A stretch of 64,000 nt of DNA from positions 335,718-399,717 of the forward strand of contig NW_025856392.1 in the NCBI RefSeq assembly GCF_002878395.1, written 5' to 3'. The notes under the pieces are model-generated. The model had not been told where the DNA came from, did no database searches, and saw nothing but the letters and a program-made list of their open reading frames with translations. Below are positions 21,668 through 33,659 of this stretch, piece after piece. Position numbers and translations under genes: made by a program. Source of the DNA: Capsicum annuum. Its lineage: Eukaryota > Streptophyta > Magnoliopsida > Solanales > Solanaceae. Position 1 is the first letter of the stretch. Each line of letters begins with the position of its first letter.

Positions 21668-22330
21668 ATGAAGGATTCCAACCCTCCACACTTATAGATT
21701 CAAGCATTTCTTATAAGGCATAGGACTTTAACCATATTCACATATCATCTAGTAAGGGACTCTAACCACATACACATCTATTTAAGTGAGGGACTCTAAC
21801 CACTCACACACATTCATATAAGCGATGGATTTTAACCACTCACACATATTTATTAAAGAAAGGAACTCTAATTACATGATCACATATTAGGAAAGGGACT
21901 CTAACCTTACGCTATATTATATAGAGGACTTTACCCCCAAGTTAATTCATTTGTCAAGGGACTTTAACCACAAGACTTTTCATTAGTCAAAGGACTTTAA
22001 CCTCAAGCCATCACGACTATCATTAATTGACATTGGGACTCTAACCCTTTTTTCCTATGCATCCATATACATTCAATTCCACACATAAGGACTTTAACTT
22101 ATTTAGCCAGTTCAACGTCATACATGACCACATGGTCCTCATGGGAGCCTTCATTACTCAGTCATTTCAATAGGCCAATCCCTTACTTCAACTCATCATT
22201 AAATTCAAACTATGGTCCTCAAGAACCTTACATACTATTCACACTTTATTATCAATTATATACCATAATATAGTTCACCACACAATACAAGTTCATGGGA
22301 CTTTAACCCCCTTCTTATTCATCAAACCAT
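21668..22330 (+). repeat. GGGACTCTAACC minisatellite in G1 LTR
   Basis: The 12-base core GGGACTCTAACC, or GGACTTTAACC, occurs about 13 times at irregular 25-60 base steps, with the words CACTCACACA or CATATTCACATAT between. The same array occurs at the same place in the G2 LTR. Confidence 0.8.
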
Positions 22331-23284
22331 CAAGGTCATCAATTACACAATACATCACTTATTTTACCTTTACAGTATCATTTATCAAACAGTCATGCAT
22401 ATTGGTTCATTTCCCTAGTTCAAAGCAATATCATTATATAACTAGAAATCTCACTTAGACATTTTCACAAATACGTTATGTACATTAATTTACCAAGGCT
22501 AATTTTATCGTAGAAATCATCAAGACTAGGGTTAATCAAGATCCATATGTTATACCACATACAAAAAGTATTCACATATGATAACTACCATCAATAACAT
22601 TTATAAACATAAGTCAAAGCAAGAATCATCATTATTCATCATTAGGCAACAAAACTCTTTTTATTTGATTTCAAAACCACTATGTTCACTTACTAATCCA
22701 AGTGTGAAATACATGGGTTTAGAGTTATTTAGCAAAGGGAAGATTTATATGCCTTATACAAGATGAATCACCAAATATTGACTTTCTTTTTCCTCTTGAA
22801 GACCACTCTTGAAACCCTAGCCTCTAATTCTTCAAAGATGAGATAAAGAGAGTATTTAGGGTGTTTTATCCATCAAAAATGGATGTTTAGGAAGCTATAA
22901 GCACTTATATAGTCAGAAGACTTAGTTTTTCAGGCATGGGAAATGACCATAAGACCCTTAGTTAAAAGCTAAAAATATACTCATCTAGGTATACGACTCA
23001 CTATATGACTTACTAAGGAAACTGTACCCTAGAGTACAAGTGGTGCCCTAACACGTACCCTAGGTTTCTACTTAGTCAAACTCATTATGAATATTACGCA
23101 TACGCCTATGATTCGTATCTAAAGGGTCTAACTCAACCCTAACTTATATCCATCAACCGTACCCCAAATAGTCCACTTCGAGCTTCAAGACACCTCTATA
23201 TGACTCACTTTGCTATGAATCATACCCTTTGGGTATGACTAAGGGTAAGCCAAGTCATATAGTGGGTTGTGTGTCCTCCTTCTA

Positions 23285-25718
23285 TGAAATACCCTAGTTT
23301 TAGGACCTTAGAAAATTTCCTTGATTTTTGGTCTTTGGATGGGATACAACTGGAGGAAATAAGTCACACACTCGGGTACGATTCATGTCGGTTAGTTGTA
23401 TATTGACTAGTGTTGGTTGGTGGGATGGATTTTTGTTACTGAACAGATACGACTTTGGTGTACAAGTCGTATTAGTGGGTAAAGATCGTCTAGTTCCTTA
23501 ACTTAGTCTAGAACTGAATTACTTGGGAGGTATCTAAGTATGAGTGGCTTACCTATAGCCATAATTTATGGTATGAGTCATAACATGGACTCATGTAGGA
23601 AATAGTGTTCAAACCTTAGGTGATTCTATCTTGCTAGGGATACAAGTGAAGGTTACAAATCACAGATTGTCAATATGACTTGGGAAGGATGAGTCGTGTA
23701 CTAGGAACTATTGGTCCAAGGGTTTGGGTTTGGGATATGAGTAATGGGTACCACTCGTATTGGAAGTTATGACTCATAAAGGTCAGTCGTACCCTTGTGA
23801 TGAGAATTTTAAGGGATTTAAGTGACGGTAATATGGATATTTCCCCACTTATCCTAATCAGTTCCCATGATATATAGGGTACTTGAACAATTATTTTACC
23901 CTAATATTCGAATCATTAACACTTAGAAACTCTTCCTAAACTCTCTAAAATTCTCTCAAGAGCTTTTGGGCAAGAAAGCAAGGATTTTATACTAAGGTCT
24001 TAATTCATGGCTTGTGTTTGTGGTTTCTTTCTATCTACTTCTCAATTAAGGTATGTTTCTCTTCCCACATTGTTAAATTAACTTAAAGGCATGGTTTATA
24101 TGAATTTTTCATTATTTTACTATTAGATGATTTTTTCTTCCAAATATGATTTGGGAGTTTTGATGTTAAATGGTTTGTTATGGTTTCCCATGGTTTTCGT
24201 TATGCTTTTATATGCATTAAAGGTGATTTTGGATAATTTTATCAAATGGGAATGGTTTATTGGTAATTGGAATTGATTTTGGTTATATTATGCCACTAAT
24301 GTGTTTGACAAAATGCTTATAAATATATATTCATTGCATTGACTTTTTTTAATAAAACTCTTGAATGTTTTCAACTTGGTAAAGAAATTATGCATGGTCT
24401 AAATGGTTTGGAAAGGATGAAAAATAATTAATTATGCTTATGGGGAACATGGAAGTCTCTGTACTGGTTTAATATAGTAATTGGAAGGGCACTTGAGAGT
24501 CTTCTTAAACCTATAAATGGTTGGCTATGAATGATACTTCCAAGTAAAGATTGGTATGAAAATACTAATATCAATGGCCTTGGTTAATAATTGAATAATA
24601 TTTTTGTTTATTTGGAAGATGGTTTTAATTGGGCATTAAATGGGGAGTTGTAGCTAACCAGTGAAAGGTGGAGGTCCCGGGGGGGCCAAAGCTAGAAACT
24701 TATATTTGTCGATATGAGGTTTGGTCTTGGTGACCATGTCTGTGTGCCACACTTTATTTTAGGGGATGTACTAGTCATCCCAATAGGATACTTCTTTGGT
24801 CGTATGGCTACACGTACCGAGTCCCTTTCCACAGGGGGAGCTGAACCTGTATAGCCTGAGGTAATTTAAGATGGCAAACCTACACAACCCAAGTAATAGT
24901 TTTAAATGCATTCTAAAAACGGTTCCATTTTTCATCATGGTTTTATATATATATGTATATATATATATATGTTTGGCTATGTGCATCTAAATGATTTTAC
25001 TTAGTTTTATAAATAGCACTATTTTATCCTTATCATGATATCATGCTAGTGGCACTCGGTAACCCATCTACTAGTGGTTATATACCCACTCTATGCAAGA
25101 ACTGGTCATTTTTCTTCTCCTACATAGTGATTGACTTGGGACAACTTGTTTGATTGAAATGGTGAGCCTCCATTATTTTAGAAGGCTCCATTTTATGTCA
25201 TGGATTCTATTAGACACTTTTATTTTATTTTGGATATTGGTTTTGTCTATGGTTGGGTTAATATCCCTACTAAATTTATTACTCTTTTGGATAGAGGCTT
25301 TATGGTACTTCTAAGAGTTGGAATAGGCGGGATTGATATTGTTGTTAGCCTTGGTGTTGGAATAAGCTGGGAGGTTGGCATCATCAGATATATTTTCTCA
25401 TTGTTCCATCGTATTTAATTTTAGGATTAAATTATATTATATTTTGGAAATTATTTAGTTATGTCCTAGTTTACATCCTTTGTTTTGCTAATTGGTTTGG
25501 CTAGGTTTGTTAGGACGGTTGTAATCGATTGGGTCAGTCACGGTTGTGATCCTATCCCAGAGTCTTGATTAGAACAATAATGTTATCTTGTTACATATTT
25601 GGAATTTAGCCAACTAGAGGCAGGTGGTAATAGGTTGGGTTGGGTAACGAGGTAATCTCTATTTTTGTTGGGACTTAAGATGCCCATTACAACATGGCTC
25701 AAGGGATGGGTCATGTCA
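23285..25718 (+). mobile_element. Solo LTR of the G1/G2 family, inverted inside the G1 LTR
   Basis: A 2434-base LTR in plus orientation, beginning TGAAATACCCTAG (family start TGAAACACCTAG) and ending GGGTCATGTCA (family end GGGTCGTGTCA). No internal region follows; the minus-strand G1 LTR resumes at 25719. Flanking 5-mers TTCTA and TATAA do not match, so the target duplication has decayed or been lost. It shares TACGACTCGT-type words with the surrounding LTR in inverse orientation. A frame at 25200-25418 is a chance opening. Confidence 0.75.
24943..24972. repeat. TA microsatellite
   Basis: About 30 bases of (TA)n interrupted by TG, within the solo LTR. Confidence 0.9.
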
Positions 25719-25867
25719 TATAAGGATGTTCAAGGTATGAGAAGGGAGGGATAGGAGAATACAACTCATATCCAAGGGGTATAACTCACACCCCTAGTTG
25801 TATCCATCCTAGAGATATCAAATAATGAAATTCTTGGTATTGTTCAAAGTCTAGGTGTTTCAAATAA

Positions 25868-26490
25868 CAAATACATATCTTTTTCAACCAATACTTGCGG
25901 TCTTGGTAGGGGCAAACAAATCCTTGTGCATTGTTTGAAGATGTTTAGTGGTAGTGACAAAACCTTTGTCTTTAGATGATATCCGATTCTATTTACCAAG
26001 TTTGCAAGTATCACAAATGTGATCCTTCTCAAATTTTAGCTTTGGCAAAACTTTCACCAGTACAAGTCTAGAGAGTTTCTCGATGGCATGCCTAAGCTTT
26101 TCTGCCACAACCATGTTTCATTAGTTTGTATAGTAAGACAAGTCAGAGTAGAAAAATTAGGATTATTAAGTACATAAATATTATCAACACATTCACTAAT
26201 ATAAGAAATATTTCTCTTTTCATGTTTGATAGAGAAACTCTCAACATTAAAGGATACTCTGAATCCTGCATCACATAGTTGACTGATACTTAGCAGGTTG
26301 TGTTTGAGCCCATCCATGATATATACTTCAATAAGTTTGCATGAGGAGTTGAGACTGAGCCGACTCCAATGGTGTTACCTTTGGCGTTATCACCAAATAT
26401 CACAGATCCTCTTTTTATTTTCCTTAGTGAACAAAAATTTTCTTTCTTTTTGGTCATGTGTCTGGAACACCCATTGTCGATGAACCACAT
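25868..26490 (-). pseudogene. Copia protease, pre-integrase and integrase N-terminus (C1)
   Basis: Three consecutive Copia modules on the minus strand. Protease begins WFIDNGCSRHMTKKKENF (26490 downward; normal LDSGCSRHMTG, so the D-S-G triad reads D-N-G), then SVIFGDNAKGN. The pre-integrase zinc region is open at 26054-26317: MDGLKHNLLSISQLCDAGF ending LWQKSLGMPS where LWHRRLGH would be expected. The integrase HHCC finger continues with CDTCKLGK and the core reaches KRYVFVI, where G1 was inserted at AATAA. The frame resumes at 10298. Together with 9671-10298 this is a broken integrase. Confidence 0.83.
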
Positions 26491-26499
26491 TGCGTTCTT

Positions 26500-28117
26500 A
26501 TAGCTTTTCTAGATATGTTTCTACAAAACAAAAAGATCAATTTTGTTTAGGTACCTAAGTGGTCTTGGGTCCTTAAGGGTTAGATGTACTTTCTTTGGGT
26601 TGCCAAACCCACACAGCTTTAGACCTTTGTCTGTGGTTATGTGATTTATGCCCCTTCTTACCATAGGTGTTGCAGACTGGTCCTCAAAAATAGAAAAAGT
26701 TTTATCCGACTCAAACAAACTTGATGAGGAACTTGATTTCATTTTAAAAGATTTGACCTTACGAAACTTTGACTTGGTGATTTTCTAATTCTATTTAACA
26801 GTATTTTTACATCAATAAGTTCTTCCTAAAGTAACTCCATTTACATTTGTCATGCTTTAAGTTCAATTTGCCAGTTCCTTCGTTCCTCTTAAAGGTTTTG
26901 TTTTAATTAAGCTTCCCAGATTTTCTTTTGTTAAGCAATTTTATTGTATTCATCAATAACTTTTTGGAGAACATCAATAATCATATCAAGATTTGTTTGA
27001 AAAATGTTCCAATCATAACAATTGTATGGTCTTACCTCACTTGGTTTTCCTTTTTCCATGAAGCACATGTTGGCCACTTCTGTCTCTCTTTAGTTTCATT
27101 TCCATCACTCCATGCCCCAAAGTTTTAGTTTTTCCTGGATAATCTTATCCTCAATTCTAAACAATTTTATTTAATATGTCCCAATTTCCCAAAGTAATAA
27201 CAATAATCATCATTGCTTTTGAATTCATTGATCTTTAATCCTTGTGGTCTCTACTGCCTTTGTTTAAAGATATTCCATACTCTGTGATTAAGAAGAGCCA
27301 TTCCTTTATTGTTGTCTTCTTCTAGGGATTCCTCTTCTCCAATTGTTACGACATTGAAGGCCACTACTTTCTTCATCTCTTCTTTATTGTACCTGTTAAT
27401 ATAATTTTGTTCATAGGTAATGAGGTTACCTCTTAATTCATTGTAGGTCATACAGTAAAGATCGCTATCTTCTAGATTGGCATCTTTAGTTTCCCATGCT
27501 TTTGGGAGACTTCTTACAAGAGTTTGCTTTTGCAGACTATTTGGATAGATCATTTCCAAGGACTTTAATTCACAAACAATTTTTTTGAATCAAGAAAACA
27601 TTGATTCCATGCTTTTATTTTTTTCCATTTTGAAGAACTCGTACTCATTGGCCAGAGCATTTATTCTTGCCGTTTTGACCTTGGTGGTTCCTTCATAGGT
27701 TATTTCTAATCTATCCCATATTTTCTTTATAGTTTCATAGGTTGATATGTTGTCATTTTTTTCTTAGCTAACTGTACAATAGAGTAAACTTATAGCCCTT
27801 GAATTAGTTTGAATTACCTTTTATAGTTCCTTGGTGACTTTAAGGTTTTCAAAGTCATCCACGTCAATGCTACTTGATTCCTTGTCTTTCTGTTTTCTTT
27901 GATTCCTGAAATAGGCTTTGGTCCATTTTTAATGAAAACCCAGGTTTGGAAGTCATTTGACTTCAAATATTTTGAATTTGTTCTTCCAATGAGAGTAGTG
28001 TTGTCCATTGAAGTATGGTGGTCTTTTAGACGAGTGACTCACTTGCAAGAGAGCTCTGGGAATCTGATAGTTTTCCATTACATCTTTCCTCATGTATGGT
28101 TAAGCAACACTATTAGT
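26500..28117 (-). pseudogene. Copia gag remnant (C1)
   Basis: Minus-strand Copia Gag of the UBN2 type. The N-terminus appears at 27814-28040 (SKYLKSNDFQTWVFIKNG, counterpart of FWKxRM). The middle is the 27251-27559 frame with QTLVRSLPKAWETKDANLE, DSDLYCMTYNELRGNLITYE and VAFNVVTIGEEESLEED. A zinc knuckle trace YCYYFGKLGHIK lies near 27170-27215, with the second Cys read as Phe. The frame 26521-26742 is the linker to protease. Stops and shifts divide the pieces. Confidence 0.8.
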
Positions 28118-28120
28118 GAG

Positions 28121-28138
28121 ACCTACTCTAATACAAAA
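28121..28138 (-). promoter_or_regulatory. Primer-binding site, C1
   Basis: Minus strand TTTTGTATTAGAGTAGGT, a decayed TTTGGTATCAGAGCAGGT (initiator tRNA), placed directly against the LTR at 28139. Confidence 0.75.
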
Positions 28139-29024
28139 TGAAATTTCAAGAGGGGGTGAATTGAAACTTTTTCTGAGTCTACTAGTTGGGATTAACAGTC
28201 AACTCACCTGCAAACAAGTATACTTGAATAGAATATATTTATGAATAATTATGCTAGTAAATAAACAAGTAAATACAAGTAACAACAGTGAGATTTCTCC
28301 TGGATTGTAATAAATATAGAGTGCCTACATCTAGTCCCTTTGGGTTTCAAGAGTTTTGTTAAAGCTTTCAAAGTAGAGTCAGTTTATAACTGTAGTAAAC
28401 AAGTTTTGAATCCTATTTTGCTATTCAGATCTTATGACACAGCCTCAACTGGTATGACTAAGTGGAATCGATCATTCTTTTTTGTAATAATTATAAACTT
28501 AAAAGATACAAATCTTTATTAAGACTAAGATTAAGACACACTAAGAATTTTTTGTGAAGTTTCAAGAGGTCTCTGGTCTTCAGTCTTCTCTTTTTATATT
28601 CATCAACTGATACTACTATTTTTCTCCAATAGAAAACCCATTGGATTTCATCTCAATCAAGGATTTGATTTGGCTCCTTGATTGAGGGTAATACATCCAT
28701 ATTAGACATGTCCATATATATAAGGCACGACTTTCCTTTCTTCACAACCATTCATATCTATATCATATATATCTATGAAGAGAGCATAATTTTCTCCCAT
28801 GTTGCACTATGATCTTGCTGATCTTCCTTGAAGTATAGGATCTTACATAATCTTAGGAGATCCTCTCTTAATATGTTCTAAGTCCGGCCATGATTCACTT
28901 GTAATCAAGAATTGCACAAGATATTTTTTTAATTTATATCTCCAGGGTGAGCTTCATTACCATAATTAGCCTTATGGTATATCCTGCAAGTTATCAATCA
29001 TTAGTTTGTCATTATTAAAACATA
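28139..29024 (-). mobile_element. 5' LTR of C1
   Basis: 886 bases. On the minus strand it starts TGTTTTAATAATGACAAAC at 29024 and ends CCCCCTCTTGAAATTTCA, both familiar Tork-lineage LTR ends. The adjacent 5-mer outside is TATTA (29025-29029). The partner LTR is not in the window. Confidence 0.8.
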
Positions 29025-29160
29025 TTATATTGATATGGAAAGCTAACATTATGGAACAAATGGTGATATTTGTAAAATTGCTTGATGATTGCACTTAAGC
29101 TAGTAGGTGATGGTTAAATATAGTTGTAAATAAATTTGCTTTTTGTATGCATGTTAACTA

Positions 29161-29410
29161 CTCCCTCTGTTTCAAAAAGAATGACCTATTTTTCTTTTTA
29201 GTCTGTTTCAACAAGAATAATCCTTTTCCTTTTTTTGGCAATACTTTAATTTTAAATTTCCACATGGTATGTTTAGGATCACAAGATTAAAGGGCATTTT
29301 GGTATATTTGACACAACTTTAATTTAAGGCCACAAGATTCATAAGTCTTCTTTATTTTTTTAAACTTTGTACCAAGTCAAAGTAGGTCATTCTTTTTCAA
29401 ATAAAGGGAG
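29161..29410. mobile_element. Stowaway-type MITE
   Basis: 250 bases bounded by terminal inverted repeats CTCCCTCTGTTTCAAAAAGA and, as reverse complement of the right end, CTCCCTTTATTTGAAAAAGA, both followed by ATGACCTA. TA target duplications are at 29159-29160 and 29411-29412. The CTCCCTC start and TA target are diagnostic of Stowaway (Tc1/mariner) MITEs. There is no coding capacity. Confidence 0.93.
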
Positions 29411-29589
29411 TATTTCTTTGTATACTTATTACAATTCATGCTTAAAGAGACTAAATTATTGAATAGTATCCTAAGTGTTAATCTCATATAATGAGGTTAT
29501 ATCAAGGGCTTATTGATTGTACAAGTATGATTATTTTGTTCTCATAGTGGTTGTGATTATTGTGATATCTGGTACCTCTGTGGGATGAG

Positions 29590-29785
29590 ACTGTAATGAA
29601 CTTTATATGATTTACTTATTATTATGATGTAAGACAATAATGGACATCTTCATAAGATTTACTTATTATTATTGTATGAGCCGGTAATGGACATCTTCAC
29701 GGGATTTACTTATTATTTTTGGACGATCCAGTAACGAATATCTTCATGGTATTTACTTATTATTGTGGGATGCACCAGTAATAGG
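29590..29785 (+). repeat. Minisatellite, about 55-60-bp unit
   Basis: Four worn copies of a unit containing GGACATCTTCACGGGATTTACTTATTATT (given in part: GGACATCTTC, GATTTACTTATTATT) and a G-AGCCGGTAAT-like spacer. Confidence 0.75.
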
Positions 29786-29927
29786 AAAACTTTATGGGAT
29801 TGATTGATATAAATTTCAAGATGTCTGGGATGTTTTGTACATAGACTAGATCTCATCCCTAGCAGTTCATGGCAAGTGGGACACCATAAGATCATCAGTA
29901 TATATGTATAAGGTACTAGTGAGTTTG

Positions 29928-30130
29928 ACAGTTCCTTGAGTGGACTAGGGTTGTTTGTTGATCTACTTATATTTAGTTCCTTGAGTGAACTGGATTTATT
30001 TGTTGATTTATTTATATTTGGTTCCTTGGGTGGACCAAATTTGTTTGTTTATTTACTTATATCTGGTTTCTTGAGTGGACTGAGTTTGTTTGTTCACTTA
30101 TTTATAATTGGTTCCTTAAGAGGACCGATG
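29928..30130 (+). repeat. Minisatellite, about 45-50-bp unit, open frame by chance
   Basis: Four copies of GTTCCTTGAGTGGACT then TTTGTTTGTTGATTTA. The repeat is open in one frame (29936-30169) giving a LFVDLLIFGSL-type periodic peptide, which I regard as a by-product of the repeat, not a protein. Confidence 0.8.
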
Positions 30131-33100
30131 GATATTATAGGTGTTATAATGGATCTTTGTGTTGTCTAAGTTATTTTCATAATTAGACGGTATAATTTCT
30201 ATTGATGACTATTTAAAGAACAACTGGGGCAAGTGGAACTTATCGTTGTTAATCATAAGTTATTGACTTGGTCCACTATTGTTAGTTGTGTTCTTGTCTT
30301 AATGAATTGTCCTTCATAATTTATACTTACCTGGTTATTAGTTGTTGTCATTGGTCTGGATATTGCCTTGGTGGATTTCTTTATTGAATTATACCTCCTT
30401 AATCCACTAATATTGATGGAAATAAAGTAAAGATGTTGTGATATGTTATTAAATGGTTATGTGTTCCTATGATGTATGGGTGCCTTTAAGGTAGGTATTT
30501 TTGAGAAATATGATAATTATTGACTTTATTGAATAGGAACTAAGGGTTGGGATTCTACATGGTCATTGTAGTTAAGTCCTTAATAAAGTGGTGTGCTCTT
30601 ATAGTTAGTCTAGTCTAGAGATCAAAAGGCTGGTATAACTAAGGGGAAAATAAAAGTTACTCATATTAAGTGATGATATGAACTTAACACTAGGGGAAGT
30701 TAAATTGTCACATTATATGTACCTGATTTATCTTAATTTTCTGTATTATATGTGCTTTAAAGTCAGTAATTGATGAAGCCTACAAATATGTGTTGTTTGT
30801 ACTAATGCTACACTTGTTATACCCTTTAGGGTATAGTCTAGTTGAAGGGCCAGTTTATGGTTCTTAGGTGACATGGATAGTGATCTCCAATAGCTTTTAC
30901 TCTTATCATTCTTATTGTAATGACCCTTTAAGTCATTTTCCATATTTATTCTTATATTCACCGTTTGAACTTCTCAATAGATGCCCCAAGTCATTTATGA
31001 CTTGTTAGAACCAACGATCAGTTACTGGGCAGTTTATTTGGTTCTTCGGGCCAATTCTCTATTTAGAAGTCTTTATTGGTTCCAAATGGCCATTGAACAA
31101 AAACATTAGTGAATGACCTCAAATGCAAATTCCAACTGCGCCAGTAGATCCAAAATATTGATTTTAGTCTAGATAGACCTTTGGTTTAGGTCCCATTTCA
31201 TCGAGTTTGTTTCAACCTATTGGTCGGAAAGTTGAAAATTAGAAAGAATAGGCGTGGGATCCATATTTGGTTGAAATAACCTCGGATGGAAAATATAACA
31301 TCGACATCACATTTGAAACATCAAATTTAGGCTAGGGAGTCCCTCGGTTCATTTTCCAAGGCTCCCAAACTTATTTTAGGCTATTGAATGGATTTTATGA
31401 AAAACAGTGAGAAAAGAGGTATGGGCCTTACTTTTTGCCAAAACTATCTCCTATGAAAGTTCTAATGATTCCAATGGATTTGAAATTTGGTTTACACTCA
31501 AAATTCACCATTTGATTATGTTATCTGGATTCTGGATAGTTCGGAGGGACAAACACTTACTTTTTTAGTTTACTATCATTTGGTGCAACCATAATCATAG
31601 CCAAAAGTATGAAATTATGGGAGCACGATCGCGGCCTGCGTGACCATGACAGCGGTACCTGAGAACCGGTAGGGGCTATATAAAGGTCCTAAGACACGTT
31701 TGGGGGATTTCCCCTTCACTCTTTAGACCTAGGAACCCTAAAATGAGTGTAATAACTCAAAATTGGTCATGGGGGTTGACTTGGGAGCATAATTATCATC
31801 TTGTGTTGCGATTATCTTCAAGATTAAGGTAATATTTCCTTTATTTCATGCTTGAATTTCTTATTTTGGACCCAAAACCCCAATTTAGCTTAAGGCTTGA
31901 TTTTAGCCTAAAACATGCTTAGTTTTCACCCATTCTTTGAGGGTTATGATTCCTTATTCATGTGTGGACATTGGGTTGGCCTCGAAAAGTCATTTTCCAT
32001 ATGTGGGATCCACTTGGGGTTTTTGGTGTCATTTTTTAACCTGAAGCATAATAGTACAATATGGGTATTATTAGACTCATATTGATGAGTAGATTATGGT
32101 TTTGATGGTGTGATGGCTTTTTCAGGATTGTAAAGTGAAGACGATCATGTGGTGCATGAAGTGAGTTTTTGCGATTTAGCTTTAAGGTAGACTTCTGACT
32201 ACTTTTCTTTATAAAAGATATGTTATAGATGTTATATGTGAATATGGATGTTAGTCTTAATTATGAGTAGGATAACTTAGTCTTTATTGTGGATGTTTTG
32301 GGGAATAGATAAGGGTTTTGAACCCGTAAGATGGCATATTTATAACCCTTTTGTATCCTATTGCCTTTCCTCTTTTGTTTAAATTAGTTATAGCATGGAT
32401 ATGATATAATTCTATGTTCATAATATGGTTTTAGCTTTTGAATTATGATTTGTATATTTACCCTTATTGGGCTAGTATGGTAGTCTTAAAACTCTAAGTT
32501 AGGTAGCGTTTACTTGAGTACCCTTATTTCTAGTTGAAGTTGCTATCTTTGGATTGAATATGGCTTACTTGAACTATAGAAGATAAAATAGATACCTTAT
32601 CCTTGTTTGGGGCATAGTATGACTAATTATGGAAAGAGCGGATTAGAAGTGGGATCGTTCGACCCAATTAGGCCTAAGCTTGTGTTAAATCTTTCGAACT
32701 TAGTTGTGGATGTTAGACAAAGATATGGCTAGTAAACCTTAGAATAATGTTACTTCATAACATGGTAACTTGTATTGATGTTCCCAGATTGTGGCTTTTA
32801 GTTATGGCTATGACGTTTCTTGCAGAAGTGATATTGGGCATTTAAAAATGATATTCCTCCTAGATACATCCTATGGCCTATAGAGACGCTATTTTCTCTT
32901 AGAATTGATGATTGGACTATTGAATTTCTATTACCTTTAGTTATGATTGTTGGACCTATAGAGACGATGTTCCTCACAAATATGTAAATTGTCCTGGAGA
33001 AATAATATTCCTCGATGTCATGATGTATGGCTTATTGATATATGATAAACTATAGATAATTACATATCAATCTATATTAAGCCTCCTCGATGTGAGTTTC

Positions 33101-33659
33101 CTCTTATGTGAGAGATTATTACACACTTATTGATATTATGCCTCATATATGTGAGATGGTTAGAGATATGCTATATGATTATTGATACGAGTACCAGATA
33201 TGTGTATGGGCCTAAGGCAGTGATTATGATATTGTGATTATTATGGATAAATTGATGGGCCAAGGGCCATGTTATGATATTGATCAATAGTTGAGAAGTG
33301 TTTGTCATTATAAATGATATGACTACAGTTTAAGAATATTAATATGAATATGGTTGTACACACATCTCCAAGGTATGGGATAGAGGAAGATATGGTATGA
33401 AGCTTACTATTCCACTGATTGAATACTAGTGATGGCATGCATAGATTTGCTACATTCATGATTATTATATCGATAATTGATGTAATTCTAGTTAAAATAC
33501 GATCGTATGAATATTCCTCCTAATTGAGGGTTAAGCTATGTAGTAGCTAGATACCTTTTAGGTGGCTATAGTACTTGATGGCTAGAAATCTAATATACTA
33601 GTTAATGAACTTTGCTTAGTTGAAATATGGTAGCTAACTATTTGAGTCAATATGTGGCC

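Larger units (their letters stand above)
10299..25862 (-). mobile_element. Chromovirus G1 (Ty3/Gypsy, Tekay/Del-like), interrupted
   Basis: A minus-strand Gypsy element inserted in the Copia integrase, with perfect 5-bp target duplications AATAA (10294-10298 and 25863-25867). The 5' LTR begins TGAAACACCTAG at 25862. Order on the minus strand: 5' LTR (25862-21056), tRNA-iMet-like primer site, gag, protease, RT, RNase H, integrase, and a shrunken 3' LTR (10958-10299). E1 (14766-20288) sits in gag and a same-family solo LTR (23285-25718) in the 5' LTR. Without that insertion the 5' LTR is about 2373 bases, the same as G2's 2372. The chromodomain end and the 3' LTR's adjacent part are deleted. 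Confidence 0.87.
21056..25862 (-). mobile_element. 5' LTR of G1, split by a solo LTR
   Basis: Segments 21056-23284 and 25719-25862 together form one LTR of about 2373 bases, from TGAAACACCTAG (minus strand, 25862) to the TGTCA end at 21056. It aligns with the G2 LTR 51855-54226. It contains the GGACTCTAACC minisatellite and many forms of TACGACTCGTACCC near its outer half. No open reading frame of note. Confidence 0.85.
8201..29024 (-). mobile_element. Copia element C1 (Tork-like), interrupted by G1
   Basis: A minus-strand Ty1/Copia retrotransposon. Its 5' LTR (28139-29024), primer site, gag, protease, pre-integrase and the first half of integrase lie at 25863-28138. The second half of integrase, reverse transcriptase and RNase H lie at 8201-10298. 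The 15.6 kb between them is chromovirus G1 with its own insertions. The target duplication AATAA is found at 10294-10298 and 25863-25867, and the integrase reading frame resumes when G1 and one copy are removed. The 3' LTR is missing, cut by unit B at 8200. Domain order PR-IN-RT-RH identifies Copia; the TGTTTTAATAATGACAAAC LTR start is Tork-like. Confidence 0.85.

Noticed and set aside
21668..22330. CRISPR-like array of GGGACTCTAACC repeats
   Set aside because: Spacing is irregular, repeats are 12 bases and worn, the array is inside an LTR of a plant retrotransposon and no cas genes exist here.
23258..25723. TATAG/TATAA as target duplication of the solo LTR
   Set aside because: It would put the LTR start at TGGGTTGTG, but comparison with G1 and G2 starts (TGAAACACCTAG) places the start at 23285, so the match is probably chance.
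29936..30169. Leu/Phe-rich periodic protein, possible membrane peptide
   Set aside because: Its periodicity follows the underlying 45-50-base DNA repeat; no start context or homologue is evident.
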